From Pseudomonadota bacterium (GTDB lineage Bacteria > Chloroflexota > UBA5177 > JAJPKF01), in contig JAJPKF010000020.1 of assembly GCA_021323865.1 (NCBI GenBank), positions 1 to 64,000 on the forward strand: DNA of 64,000 nucleotides, written 5' to 3'. Position 1 is the first letter of the stretch. The number at the start of each line of letters is the position of its first letter. The notes beneath the pieces are model-generated. The model was given only the letters and a program-made list of their open reading frames with translations, was not told the origin of the DNA and searched no databases. Shown here piece after piece: positions 6,753 through 14,619 of the stretch. The position numbers and the translations under genes were made by a program.

Positions 6753-9269
6753 TCAGCCCGCCGGCGGCCCCTTGGCGATGTAGACCTCCAGGGTGCGGGA
6801 CCGGCCGGATGTCGTCGAGACCTGCACCTCTGAGCCCCGCAGGGTGTGCCGGAGATGGAAACTTACGGTGCGCCCGTCCAGCCGCACGGTCGTCGCGTGA
6901 TGCCCGCTCGGAATCACCAGACCCAACAGCAGCTTCAGTCCCTTGGGCGCTGCCACGGAAAGCGTGAACCCGTTCGTCTCGCGCCGGACATTGGCCGACA
7001 TGGTCGACCGCCCGACTCTCAGCTTGCTCACGGCGGCCGAGGGCCAGGCCGCAGGTAGGTCGGGAATGACCGAGAGCCGGCCGTCGGGGATGTCGGGCAC
7101 GATGCCCAGGAACTCGTGGATCACCGGCCATTGAACGCCGTACGATGACCAGGCCTGCATGAACATGGCACGGCTGGTGAGCGGCTGGAAGGGATTATAG
7201 GCGGGGCTAGGCGCGATCTCGGGTAGGGCGCCGGGCTGCTCCATGTCCAGCAGCCGCGCGATGGCGTCCATGTAGAAGAGGGCTCGATCCACCCGGCCGT
7301 AGTTGGACTCGGCCACGGCCATGACCGAATTGGGCAGCGTCCAGATGGCCAACTCGCCATTGCCGTCGCTGCCGCCGCCCTTGCCGGTGTGATAGAGCCC
7401 GTAGCGTCCCGTGAAGGTGCTGCTCTGCAGCCGGTTGAGGCTCTTGGCCGCGTCGCCCGCCGGCGCAAGGGCCATCTCCATGGGGGTGGCGTCGGTCCAA
7501 TAGCGCTGCTGAACCTTCTGATATTCCCGATGGCAGCCGGCGAGGTCGAAGAGGGCATCTCCGACCGAGCACATCGAGTCGGCATAGAGCGAGTCCTTCG
7601 CGACCCACCAATCCTTGGTGAAGCGGCCCGCCAGGCCCGCGGCTCGGGCGCGGGCCCAATCCGCCGTCTTCCGGTCGCCCATCGCCCGGGCCATGCCGGT
7701 CAAAGCATGCAGCGCGGCAACCGTGTAGGCGGCCACGTCGAGGGTGGCCGAGGCCATACCGGAGCGTTCGACCATGCCCAGTCCCTCGGGCCAACCGTCA
7801 CCGTCGGGATCGAGGCTCTTTGAGGTGATGTAGCGCATGCCGTCGCGTAGGAAGGGATACATCTGGCGCAGGAACGAGCGGCTCCCGGACCAACGCCACA
7901 GGAGATCCACGCCGATGGCCACCTGGGCCGTCTCGTTGGTGTCGCCCAGATCGGCGTTGGAGCCGAAGTAGACCGATCCGTCGGTGACCACCTCGTGAAC
8001 CACCTTGCCCGTCTTGCCGTTGATGGCTCGGGAGAAGTCGCGGATGGCCCGCAGATGATCCATGGCCGTGGTCCACTGACCCGAGGCGATCAGGGCGTAG
8101 GTGGTGTAGGCGCCGTCGGCCCCGAAGAACCACGGATAGTCGGGCAGACCGGCGCCGATACCGGAAACCATGGGCAGCGTCTTCACCGGCTTGGGATAGG
8201 CGGTGCCGTCGTTGGTGGCCCGGACGTGGACATCGGTCACGGTCCGCCGCAGATCGGCCAGGTTCATCTTTCCCCAGTCGAAGGCCGACTGGAGACGGGG
8301 GTCGGGCAGCTCTACCGCGGTTCGCTTCCATAGGCGGGAGCGCCAGGCGATCTTCCGCTTGAGGAGCCGCTCGGGATCGGCCAGCGCGGCCCCCAATGCG
8401 TGGAGGGCCTCCGACTTCGCGGTATGCGAGCCGGCGATGGCCAGCCAGAGGGTCAGGTCGCCGCGGGCCGGGACCTTCAGCCGCCAGTCCAAGCGCGCGC
8501 CCGTCCCCTTCCCGTACTGATCGTAGGTGCCCTGATCCGCCGAGGTGACCGGCCCCCAGAGATCGCCGCCGAGGCCCACGTCGTGGGGCGTAACGCTCGA
8601 GGCTGCGAGGGCATACCAGGGCTTTCCCGGCTCGCGGAAGCTGACGATGCCCCGCTTGCCGTCGTAGGCGGCATGGTCGGGGCGGTTGAAGGCGCCGGCG
8701 TCCTCCGGCTGCGACGAGCCCCAGGGATAGGCGGCCATGATCTCGCTGCGCAGCACCGCCCGCAGATCCATCTGCCGCGACGAGGCGCCGGGATTGCGCA
8801 GCCGGAGACCGACGAGAGCCACCGGCATCCCGTCGGGGGCAAACTCGGTGCGGCTGACGCGGATGCCGTCCACGGCCGGGAAGTCGAGACGCGCGTAGCC
8901 AAGGCCGCTGGTGAAGCGTTTTGCATCGGTGAGCCACCGGCCGGCGAGCCGGAACCAATAGCCGTCGAGCAGCTTGAGCGGATGGGCCCAGACGCCGCCC
9001 ATCTGTCCGGTGATGTGCCAGCCCATGGGCGGGAAGCTGCCGTTGGTGGTGCCGACGATGTAGCTGCGGTCTCCGGCCGCGGCATAGCGCTTCTCGGCGA
9101 GCCGGCTGCCCGTGGAGCGGGTCGGCGGTTCCCAAGGCCGGCTCACCTGGCGTGCCCCGTCAAGGTGGACGGACGCACCCACCGTGCCCGCGGCCACGCC
9201 GGCCAGCAGGGCAGCCGAGAGCAGGCAGACGCAGGCTCGGCGAAGGCGGGTGGTTCCCATGGATGACAC
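6753..9269 (-). CDS. secreted six-hairpin glycoside hydrolase
   Basis: A protein of about 838 residues with a Sec signal peptide (RRACVCLLSAALLAGVAAG) and no lipobox. An N-terminal beta domain (about 60-310) is followed by an (alpha/alpha)6 barrel (about 330-690) with aromatic and acidic motifs of glucoamylase/debranching-type enzymes: DYPWFFGADGAYTTYAL, GDTNETAQVAIG and DPDGDGWPEGLGMVE. A small C-terminal beta domain closes it. It should hydrolyse a glycan outside the cell; substrate and CAZy family cannot be fixed by eye. GTG 9269 follows the malG-like stop by 7 bases with GAAGGG upstream; ATG 9260 is equally possible. It is the last gene of the sugar ABC operon, so its products probably feed that importer. 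Confidence 0.85.
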   Translation of the reverse strand: MSSMGTTRLRRACVCLLSAALLAGVAAGTVGASVHLDGARQVSRPWEPPTRSTGSRLAEKRYAAAGDRSYIVGTTNGSFPPMGWHITGQMGGVWAHPLKLLDGYWFRLAGRWLTDAKRFTSGLGYARLDFPAVDGIRVSRTEFAPDGMPVALVGLRLRNPGASSRQMDLRAVLRSEIMAAYPWGSSQPEDAGAFNRPDHAAYDGKRGIVSFREPGKPWYALAASSVTPHDVGLGGDLWGPVTSADQGTYDQYGKGTGARLDWRLKVPARGDLTLWLAIAGSHTAKSEALHALGAALADPERLLKRKIAWRSRLWKRTAVELPDPRLQSAFDWGKMNLADLRRTVTDVHVRATNDGTAYPKPVKTLPMVSGIGAGLPDYPWFFGADGAYTTYALIASGQWTTAMDHLRAIRDFSRAINGKTGKVVHEVVTDGSVYFGSNADLGDTNETAQVAIGVDLLWRWSGSRSFLRQMYPFLRDGMRYITSKSLDPDGDGWPEGLGMVERSGMASATLDVAAYTVAALHALTGMARAMGDRKTADWARARAAGLAGRFTKDWWVAKDSLYADSMCSVGDALFDLAGCHREYQKVQQRYWTDATPMEMALAPAGDAAKSLNRLQSSTFTGRYGLYHTGKGGGSDGNGELAIWTLPNSVMAVAESNYGRVDRALFYMDAIARLLDMEQPGALPEIAPSPAYNPFQPLTSRAMFMQAWSSYGVQWPVIHEFLGIVPDIPDGRLSVIPDLPAAWPSAAVSKLRVGRSTMSANVRRETNGFTLSVAAPKGLKLLLGLVIPSGHHATTVRLDGRTVSFHLRHTLRGSEVQVSTTSGRSRTLEVYIAKGPPAG

Positions 9270-9276
9270 GCGCGGC

Positions 9277-10179
9277 TCAGCCCTTCAGACCCGTCCTCGA
9301 GAGACCTTCGACGAAGTAGCGCTGGGCGAATACGTAGACGACGAGGATGGGGAGAATGACCACCATCGCCCCGGCCATGATGTCGGGCCAGTAGTTCAGG
9401 TAGTTGAAGGAGAACTGCGCCAGACCCACCGGTAGCGTGTACAGGCTGGGGTTCGACTGCGTGATGAAGCTGGGCATGAGGAAGCTGTCCCAGCTGCCCT
9501 GGAACTGCAGGATGGCCAGCGTGGCCAGCGCCGGCCGGGCCAGGGGCAGGGCGATCTTCCAGTACATGCCGAAGCGGGTGAGGCCGTCCATTCGCCCCGC
9601 TTCCTCCAGCTCCACGGGTAGGGACATGAAGAACTGGCGCATGAGGAAGATGCCGAATGCGGTGACCATGAAGGGAACCGTGAGCCCCTCGTAGGTCCCC
9701 AGCCAAGGGCCACCGAGGAAGCCGGGGACCTTGGCCAGGATGACGAACACGGGAATGATGGTCATGGCGGCCGGGATCATGAGCGTGCCGATGATCAGAT
9801 AGAAGAGGAAGTTCCGGCCGGGGAAGCGCATGCGCGCGAAGGCGTAGCCGGCCAGCGAGTCGAAGAACAGATTGCCCGCCATGACGAGGAGAGCCACGAT
9901 GAGGCTGTTCTTGAAGTACTGGAGGAAGTCGACATTGATGCCCGAAATCGAGCTGTTGAAGCCGAGGACGGTCTTCCAGGCGTCGAGGGTGGCATTAATG
10001 GGGATGCCGGTGGGAGGGGTTTGGGCGGCCTCCGGCTGGCTCTTGAAGGAGGTCAGGCCCGACCAGATGAAGGGGATCGTGCTCATCACGGTGTAGCCGA
10101 TCAGGATCAGGTAAAAGACTGCCCTCTTGCTCATTTCGAAGGGGCCGGAGCGCTTGCGGACGCCGATGGACAGGGCCAT
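9277..10179 (-). CDS. carbohydrate ABC transporter permease, MalG type
   Basis: A 300-residue inner-membrane protein with six predicted membrane segments and the cytoplasmic EAA loop (EAGRMDGLTRFGMYWKIALPLARP) that docks on the ATPase. The N-terminal segment (AVFYLILIGYTVMSTIPFIWSGLTSFK) is typical of CUT1-family MalG-like subunits. Its ATG overlaps the stop of the upstream permease by one base (TAATG), so the two are translationally coupled. No MalK-type ATPase is encoded in the window; CUT1 systems often share one ATPase encoded elsewhere. Confidence 0.93.
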   Translation of the reverse strand: MALSIGVRKRSGPFEMSKRAVFYLILIGYTVMSTIPFIWSGLTSFKSQPEAAQTPPTGIPINATLDAWKTVLGFNSSISGINVDFLQYFKNSLIVALLVMAGNLFFDSLAGYAFARMRFPGRNFLFYLIIGTLMIPAAMTIIPVFVILAKVPGFLGGPWLGTYEGLTVPFMVTAFGIFLMRQFFMSLPVELEEAGRMDGLTRFGMYWKIALPLARPALATLAILQFQGSWDSFLMPSFITQSNPSLYTLPVGLAQFSFNYLNYWPDIMAGAMVVILPILVVYVFAQRYFVEGLSRTGLKG

Positions 10180-11153
10180 TAGAAGGCTGCCTCCTCTCGA
10201 ATCAGGCGTCGAACCAGGAGCGTGGCGACAAAGATGATGCAGAACATCACGAATGAGGCGGCCGCGGCACGCCCGTACTGGTTGCCTTGGATGCCGGTGC
10301 CATAGATGTAGAGCACCATGGTCAGCGTCGAGTTGTCGGGCGAGCCAGGGTTGCCCTGCGACATCACGAACGCTTGGTCGAACATCTGGATGGCCCCGAT
10401 GAGCCCGGTGGCCACGATGAGAAACGTGGCCGGCCGGATAAGGGGAATGGTGATCTTGCGGATGGCCTGCCAGGCATTGGCGCCGTCAATGGCGGCCGCC
10501 TCGTACATGTCTCGGGGCACGTCTTGGAGGGCAGCCAGGAAGATGATCATGTACGTGCCGCTGGTGGTCCACGTGTTGAGGCCGATGATCGACTTGAGCG
10601 CCAGGTTCGGGTCGGTGAGGAAGCCCACGGTCCCGAAGGGACCGATCGGCCCGAGGTGGACCAGCGACAGGACGTAGTTGACCAGGCCGTTGTTGTTGAA
10701 CAGCCACATGAAGAGCAGGGTGATGGCCACCGAGGAGGTCACCGAGGGGAAGTAGAACGCGGTGCGGAAAAACTTCTTGCCGCGGATGTTCTGATTCACG
10801 ATGACCGCCAGCGTAAAGGCCAGCAGAGTCTGCAGGGGGACCACGACCAACGCGTACTCGATCGAGTTCTTGACCGCGATCCAGAAGACCGGATCGATGT
10901 TGAAGATGTAGTTGTAGTTGGTCGAGCCGACGAATTTGGGCGTGTCGATGATCGCCCACTGCTGGATGCTGATCCAGAGGTCGAATACCATGGCCACGAA
11001 GAAGAACAGGATGAAGATGGCCATGGGAATGAGCAGGAACAGGTAGCCCATGACCACGTCTTCTTTGTGGAACTGGCGGAAGTAGCCGCGGACGCGGCCC
11101 ACGCGGGGGCGTCCATGGGGGTAGGCGAGTGGGAGCCCGGATTGAGCAGCCAT
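10179..11153 (-). CDS. carbohydrate ABC transporter permease, MalF type
   Basis: A 324-residue permease with a basic cytoplasmic N-terminus of about 30 residues, six membrane segments (first: YLFLLIPMAIFILFFFVAMVF) and the EAA loop EAAAIDGANAWQAIRKITIPLIRP near residue 230. It pairs with the MalG-like subunit to form the sugar channel. ATG 11153 lies about 115 bases downstream of the substrate-binding protein gene, with a strong hairpin in between that may set the ratio of binding protein to permease. Confidence 0.93.
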   Translation of the reverse strand: MAAQSGLPLAYPHGRPRVGRVRGYFRQFHKEDVVMGYLFLLIPMAIFILFFFVAMVFDLWISIQQWAIIDTPKFVGSTNYNYIFNIDPVFWIAVKNSIEYALVVVPLQTLLAFTLAVIVNQNIRGKKFFRTAFYFPSVTSSVAITLLFMWLFNNNGLVNYVLSLVHLGPIGPFGTVGFLTDPNLALKSIIGLNTWTTSGTYMIIFLAALQDVPRDMYEAAAIDGANAWQAIRKITIPLIRPATFLIVATGLIGAIQMFDQAFVMSQGNPGSPDNSTLTMVLYIYGTGIQGNQYGRAAAASFVMFCIIFVATLLVRRLIREEAAF

Positions 11154-11223
11154 GTTTCCCTATCCTATGCGGACGGTCGAAGGGGGGCGCCGGCCCTGGC
11201 GCCGGCCAGCTTGGGGAGAAGGA

Positions 11224-11254
11224 GAGGAGGCCGCGGCACTGCCGCGGCCTCCTC
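11224..11254 (-). promoter_or_regulatory. intra-operon hairpin between binding protein and permeases
   Basis: A perfect 14-bp stem (GAGGAGGCCGCGGC and its complement) with a 3-base loop, 14 bases after the binding-protein stop. There is no T-run on the minus strand, so it is unlikely to be a full terminator. Hairpins in this place in sugar ABC operons usually protect the upstream mRNA from 3' decay, giving more binding protein than permease. Confidence 0.7.
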
Positions 11255-11268
11255 GTTCGTCCAGCGTG

Positions 11269-12537
11269 TTAGCCGTTCTTCAGCCAGATCTTGATGGAGT
11301 TGGCCACGTCCTTGGCCATCGCCTTGGCCGACATGCCGTGCAGGGCGACCTTGTCAAGGTCGTTGCCTATCGTGGTGTTCGGTCCGCCGGGGTTGAAGAA
11401 CCCAGGCTTGAACGACCACGGCTCGGCATAGGCGGCTCCGCGCACGAACGCGCCATCGCCCTTGGGGGGCTTGATGCTGCGGCGGGCGGGAAGGACCTGG
11501 AACAGCTTGACCCACTTGGCCTCACCCACGCGCCCCGTCAGGTAGCTGATGAGCTTCCAGGCGGCGGACTTGACATGGGAGTTCTTGTTCATCGCATAGG
11601 CGACCGAGAAGGCCAGGTTGCCGTTGCCCTTGGGGCCGGTCGGCAGCGGAGCGATTCTCCAGTGAATGCTCTTCCAGGTCGTCTGCATGCCGGGGAGGAG
11701 CCACGGGCCTTCGAATACCATGGCGGCGTTGCCCTGTCCGAACTCCTGGCCGGACCAGCCGGCGCCCACCTGGGACGGCTCGGCGGCGCAGCCCTTGTGA
11801 ACCAGGCCGGTCCACCACCTGATGGCCTTGACGCCGGGGGAGCTGTTGATCTCGGGCTTGGTCTGGGCCGCGTTCATCACGTGGCCGCCGAAAGCCTGCA
11901 GGATCGGCTGCCAGCGGGCCAGATCGTTGGGCAGGCCGGCGCCGTAGACCTTGTTGTGATGATGCTTCACCTCGTATCGCCGGATGGCGCAGGCCACTCG
12001 GGAGAACGAGTTGACGTCCGTCGGCGGGTGCTTGATGTGCAGCGCCTTCATGATCTTGGTGTTGTACCAGAGCGCGAGGGTGGAGTAGTCCTTCGGGAAG
12101 CCGTAGATCTTCTTCCCGACCGTGAAGCCCTTGACGAGGCCCGGATAGAAGTCACCCTGATGGAACGACTTATCCTTGGCGGCGTACTTGTTGAGGGCCT
12201 GGAACCGTCCGGTGCGCTCGAAGTCCTGGGCCCAGCCCTCGTCGGCATAGAGCACGTCCGGGCCGCGGCCGGCCGCGAAGGCGGCCTTCATCTGCGACTC
12301 GAAGTCGCCGTTCACGACGTTGTACTGAACCTGAATGTTGGGGTTCTTCTTCTGGAAGGCGTTGAGCACCTTCTTGAGGTCCTTCGGCTCCGCGGGCGTC
12401 GAGGCCCAGCCGTCGAGCGTCACGACGGTCTTGCTGTGCGACACAGAAGCCGAGACCTTGGCGCTCTTCAGCGCCATGAAGGACGCGACCATCGCCAACG
12501 CGACGAGCACGTTGACGAGAGCGATTCGTTTCCGCAT
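11269..12537 (-). CDS. sugar ABC transporter substrate-binding protein
   Basis: A 422-residue extracellular solute-binding protein (family 1). The start is ATG 12537 because GGAGAA lies 9 bases upstream and the product opens directly with a signal peptide (MRKRIALVNVLVALAMVASFMAL); an ATG at 12552 is also in frame. No lipobox cysteine is visible. Family features include VTLDGWASTPAEPKDLKKVLNAFQKKNPNIQVQYN, the GRGPDVLYADEGWAQDF region, the hinge motif YGFPKDYSTLALWYN and the late SVAYAMNKNSHVKSAAWKLISYLTG helix. It is the first gene of the operon and captures an oligosaccharide, plausibly one released by the secreted hydrolase encoded last in the operon. Confidence 0.93.
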   Translation of the reverse strand: MRKRIALVNVLVALAMVASFMALKSAKVSASVSHSKTVVTLDGWASTPAEPKDLKKVLNAFQKKNPNIQVQYNVVNGDFESQMKAAFAAGRGPDVLYADEGWAQDFERTGRFQALNKYAAKDKSFHQGDFYPGLVKGFTVGKKIYGFPKDYSTLALWYNTKIMKALHIKHPPTDVNSFSRVACAIRRYEVKHHHNKVYGAGLPNDLARWQPILQAFGGHVMNAAQTKPEINSSPGVKAIRWWTGLVHKGCAAEPSQVGAGWSGQEFGQGNAAMVFEGPWLLPGMQTTWKSIHWRIAPLPTGPKGNGNLAFSVAYAMNKNSHVKSAAWKLISYLTGRVGEAKWVKLFQVLPARRSIKPPKGDGAFVRGAAYAEPWSFKPGFFNPGGPNTTIGNDLDKVALHGMSAKAMAKDVANSIKIWLKNG

Positions 12538-12607
12538 GCTGATCTTCTCCATCGACGTTAGATTTCGTATCGGGGAGCGAGACAGTGACGCAAAGCGTCC
12601 GGTTTCA

Positions 12608-12641
12608 CGGGCCGTCGTCTGCCCCGTTCAGGGACGGCCCG
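12608..12641 (-). promoter_or_regulatory. leader hairpin upstream of the sugar ABC operon
   Basis: The arms CGGGCCGTC and GACGGCCCG pair perfectly over 9 bp around a 16-base loop. It sits about 70 bases before the binding-protein start, downstream of the 12710-12756 terminator, so it is likely in the operon's 5' leader or operator region. Confidence 0.45.
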
Positions 12642-12709
12642 CCGGTTCAGGGTGTTTCCCTGCGTCCTCGGTCGGCCACCTCCTTTCTTCGCGTTTCTCC
12701 GCAGCTCAG

Positions 12710-12756
12710 AAAAGCAAAAAGCGCCCGGGCGGAGCCGTGGCTCCAGGGCCGGGCGC
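12710..12756 (-). terminator. Rho-independent terminator on the minus strand
   Basis: On the minus strand an outer stem (GCGCCCGG with CCGGGCGC) encloses an inner stem (GGAGCC/GGCTCC). It is followed immediately by TTTTTGCTTTT. The hairpin and T-tract are both strong. The only gene upstream on this strand is tRNA-Arg, 310 bases away, so it ends the tRNA transcript or an unannotated RNA between the two. Confidence 0.8.
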
Positions 12757-12878
12757 ACATGGCGTTGGCGAGTGTGACGGCAGGAGGCCTTCCCGTGCCT
12801 GGTGGCAGGTTGACTCCCTCATCCTCCTGCTCCTGATCCCAAAACGTCGGTTTATGCCGTTTGTGAGATCTCCGCGCG

Positions 12879-12936
12879 GTCCGGCACCGCCAACCGGACA
12901 TGTTGCACAGAGGCTCCTGTCTCTGTGATGCAACAT
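12879..12936. other. two tandem hairpins, candidate structured RNA
   Basis: The first hairpin pairs GTCCGG with CCGGAC (12879-12899). Directly adjoining it, ATGTTGCACAGAG pairs with CTCTGTG(AT)GCAACAT with a 2-base bulge (12900-12936), giving an uninterrupted 13-bp stem apart from the bulge. Similar strength on both strands leaves orientation open. Confidence 0.4.
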
Positions 12937-13069
12937 ATCACAGCGACCATGACTGTTCGGTGAAATTTCCGGTAGCGCCACGCCCCGCCGAAGCGGCTGA
13001 GCGCGGGCACGGAAGCACCCGGCCCGGAGGCGTCGCGGGAGGGCCCTCGTGGCCCTCGACAGGTACGGG

Positions 13070-13146
13070 TGGTACGCCCGAAGGGACTCGAACCCCCGAC
13101 CTTTAGGTCCGCAACCTAACGCTCTATCCAGCTGAGCTACGGGCGC
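13070..13146 (-). tRNA. tRNA-Arg (anticodon GCG), CCA encoded
   Basis: The minus-strand sequence folds as a full cloverleaf: acceptor GCGCCCG with CGGGCGT, D-arm GCTC-AGCTGGATA-GAGC, anticodon stem TTAGG/CCTAA around loop TTGCGGA (anticodon GCG, reading CGC/CGU arginine codons), a 5-base variable loop, T-arm with TTCGAGT loop, discriminator A and a genomically encoded CCA. Two G-U pairs occur in the T-stem. Confidence 0.97.
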
Positions 13147-13280
13147 ACGCGGGGAGCCTGAAGCTCCGACATCTGCCCAAAAGTTTACATCAGGGCCGGT
13201 CGAACCTCCACAATGGATGTGGGCGTGTGGGACACACCGATCTCGCATCTCTGAAACTCACGACCTCGGATGACCACCCC

Positions 13281-14132
13281 ATGCGCGTAGCGGTTCCTCC
13301 TCCCCAGCTTCGTCCCCTCCTCGCGATCGCCGCGGCGGCCATGCCGGCCGTACTCGCCGGCGTCGGATTCACGGCGCAGACGCCCGAGCCCTGCCAGGCC
13401 AGCGTCAGCAAGCTCTCCATCGGGCTCGGCTCCCCGGACCGCGTCGCGGTGATCGGCAAGAAGGTATTCTTCACCGAGCCCGCGTTGGGGTCGATCGGCG
13501 TCATCCATCACGGACAGCCGGTCTCGGTGGCCGACAATCTCAAGGCCCCCACGGGCATCATTGCCCGCTCGCCCGGCAAGCTCATCGTCGTCCAGCAGGA
13601 CCTGGACCGCCTCACGCAGATCAACCTGGCCACCCACCGCCGCCACAAGCTGCTGCAGCTGGGCCACGGCGCCACCGATCTGGGTCTCGAGGGGATCCAG
13701 GCCGCTCCCGCGAAGGGCATCTACGTGCCGAACACCGGCAGTGGCTCGCTCCAGCTGCTGACTGCCGCCGGCCGCCTGAAGACGCTGGCCAAACATCTGG
13801 GCCGGCCGGTCGACGCCGTCTCCTTCCGCGGAGGCGTTGCGGTAGCAGACGAAACCGGTGACGCGGTGTGGCTCGTGAAGAAGGGGAAGGCCCGAGTGCT
13901 CGCACACCTCCAGGAGCCCGACGGGTTGGCAGTGTTCGACGGCGCACTCATCGCCTCCACCCTGGGAGATGCGGCGCTGTGGGAGGTACGGCCCCAGCGC
14001 TGGCGGCTCCTGTACCCGTTTGGGGAGCCCGAGGGACTGGCCCCCTATCGCAAGTCCTCACTCCTCCTCGCCGACGGCACCCAGAACCGGATTTACCGGA
14101 TCGATCACCTCGCGAGCTGCATGAAGCAGTAG
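13281..14132 (+). CDS. secreted beta-propeller (NHL/SMP-30-like) protein
   Basis: A protein of about 283 residues starting at ATG 13281. A weak signal peptide or anchor (LLAIAAAAMPAVLAGVGFTA) leads into roughly six repeats of the form 'x-D-x-V-x-V-x-G-x-x-V-x-F-T-E', e.g. GSPDRVAVIGKKVFFTEPALGSIGVI, LEGIQAAPAKGIYVPNTGSGSLQLL and PEGLAPYRKSSLLLADGTQNRIYRI. These alternate DRV/EGL/DGL blade starts with hydrophobic strands, as in NHL or strictosidine-synthase-like propellers. No catalytic residues can be named. It appears to stand alone between tRNA-Arg and the zinc-ribbon gene. The start is uncertain because no strong ribosome-binding site is visible. Confidence 0.7.
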   Translation: MRVAVPPPQLRPLLAIAAAAMPAVLAGVGFTAQTPEPCQASVSKLSIGLGSPDRVAVIGKKVFFTEPALGSIGVIHHGQPVSVADNLKAPTGIIARSPGKLIVVQQDLDRLTQINLATHRRHKLLQLGHGATDLGLEGIQAAPAKGIYVPNTGSGSLQLLTAAGRLKTLAKHLGRPVDAVSFRGGVAVADETGDAVWLVKKGKARVLAHLQEPDGLAVFDGALIASTLGDAALWEVRPQRWRLLYPFGEPEGLAPYRKSSLLLADGTQNRIYRIDHLASCMKQ

Positions 14133-14212
14133 GCCCATGTCTCGCCGGCCGGCACGCGTAAGTGCGGCGCAGGATGGACGAGCAGGGGATGGGTCCCGGG
14201 CGGCCGGAAAAC

Positions 14213-14218
14213 TATACT
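14213..14218 (+). promoter_or_regulatory. -10 element TATACT, leaderless start
   Basis: TATACT ends 5 bases before ATG 14224, which places transcription start at or next to the start codon. No ribosome-binding site precedes this ATG, consistent with a leaderless mRNA. No good -35 is seen. Confidence 0.5.
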
Positions 14219-14223
14219 GATCC

Positions 14224-14580
14224 ATGCTTTGCCCCATCTGCCGGGCGGACATCGCGGACGGCTCCAAGGTCTGCCCCTCGTGCGGCTCCAACACCGCGAC
14301 GAGAGGCGGCGCCGACATCATCCTGCGGGACGACGGCAGCCTCGACCACGCGGGCAGCTCACGGTGGAAGGCGGGCCTGGGAACGGCCGGCGGCGCCGGA
14401 ATTCTGGCCCTGGCCAAGTTCAAGGCGCTGGCCTTCCTGCTGCTCAAGGTCTACTGGATCTTCGGTCTGGTGCGGCTGGCCACCTTCGGCGGTACCGTGG
14501 GGCTGATCGTGGGCGTGAGCCTGATCGCCGTCATCGTGCTGGGCTCGCTGTTCCATTTCCGGCGGCGCCTTCCCATCTGA
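14224..14580 (+). CDS. zinc-ribbon membrane protein
   Basis: A 118-residue protein. Residues 3-21 form a zinc ribbon with two CxxC knuckles (CPICRADIADGSKVCPSC), a short linker follows, then two membrane segments (ALAFLLLKVYWIFGLVRLATF; TVGLIVGVSLIAVIVLGSLFHF). The architecture is seen in many small proteins of unknown role in Chloroflexota and Actinomycetota. It is likely transcribed from its own promoter, 91 bases after the propeller gene. Confidence 0.7.
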   Translation: MLCPICRADIADGSKVCPSCGSNTATRGGADIILRDDGSLDHAGSSRWKAGLGTAGGAGILALAKFKALAFLLLKVYWIFGLVRLATFGGTVGLIVGVSLIAVIVLGSLFHFRRRLPI

Positions 14581-14605
14581 CGCCGGTTCGTTGCCCCCTG
14601 GCGGT

Positions 14606-14611
14606 TAGCAT
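14606..14611 (+). promoter_or_regulatory. -10-like TAGCAT before the ROK gene
   Basis: The hexamer ends 8 bases before ATG 14620 and no Shine-Dalgarno sequence lies between them. This again suggests a leaderless transcript. No clear -35 is seen. Confidence 0.35.
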
Positions 14612-14619
14612 AGCGGGTC

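Larger units (their letters stand above)
12538..13069 (-). other. structured intergenic region between sugar operon and tRNA-Arg
   Basis: About 530 bases without a convincing protein gene. Read on the minus strand from the tRNA it contains, in order: two adjacent hairpins (12936-12900 and 12899-12879), a terminator-like hairpin with T-run (12756-12710), a 9-bp stem hairpin (12641-12608) and then the binding-protein start. This could be a tRNA read-through terminator plus operon leader, or a separate non-coding RNA. I could not match it to a known RNA family by eye. Confidence 0.45.

Noticed and set aside
7798..9135. 445-codon minus-strand frame within the hydrolase gene
   Set aside because: Arg-rich out-of-frame shadow of the hydrolase on the same strand.
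10287..11294. 335-codon plus-strand frame opposite the MalF-like gene
   Set aside because: Asp/Glu/His/Arg-rich antisense of a conserved permease.
11152..12561. 469-codon plus-strand frame across the binding-protein gene
   Set aside because: Antisense to a clear substrate-binding protein; no motif or ribosome-binding site.
12706..13248. Minus-strand frame covering tRNA-Arg with VAQLDRALGCGPKGRGFESLRAY
   Set aside because: This peptide is the familiar translation of a tRNA gene; the sequence is tRNA-Arg.
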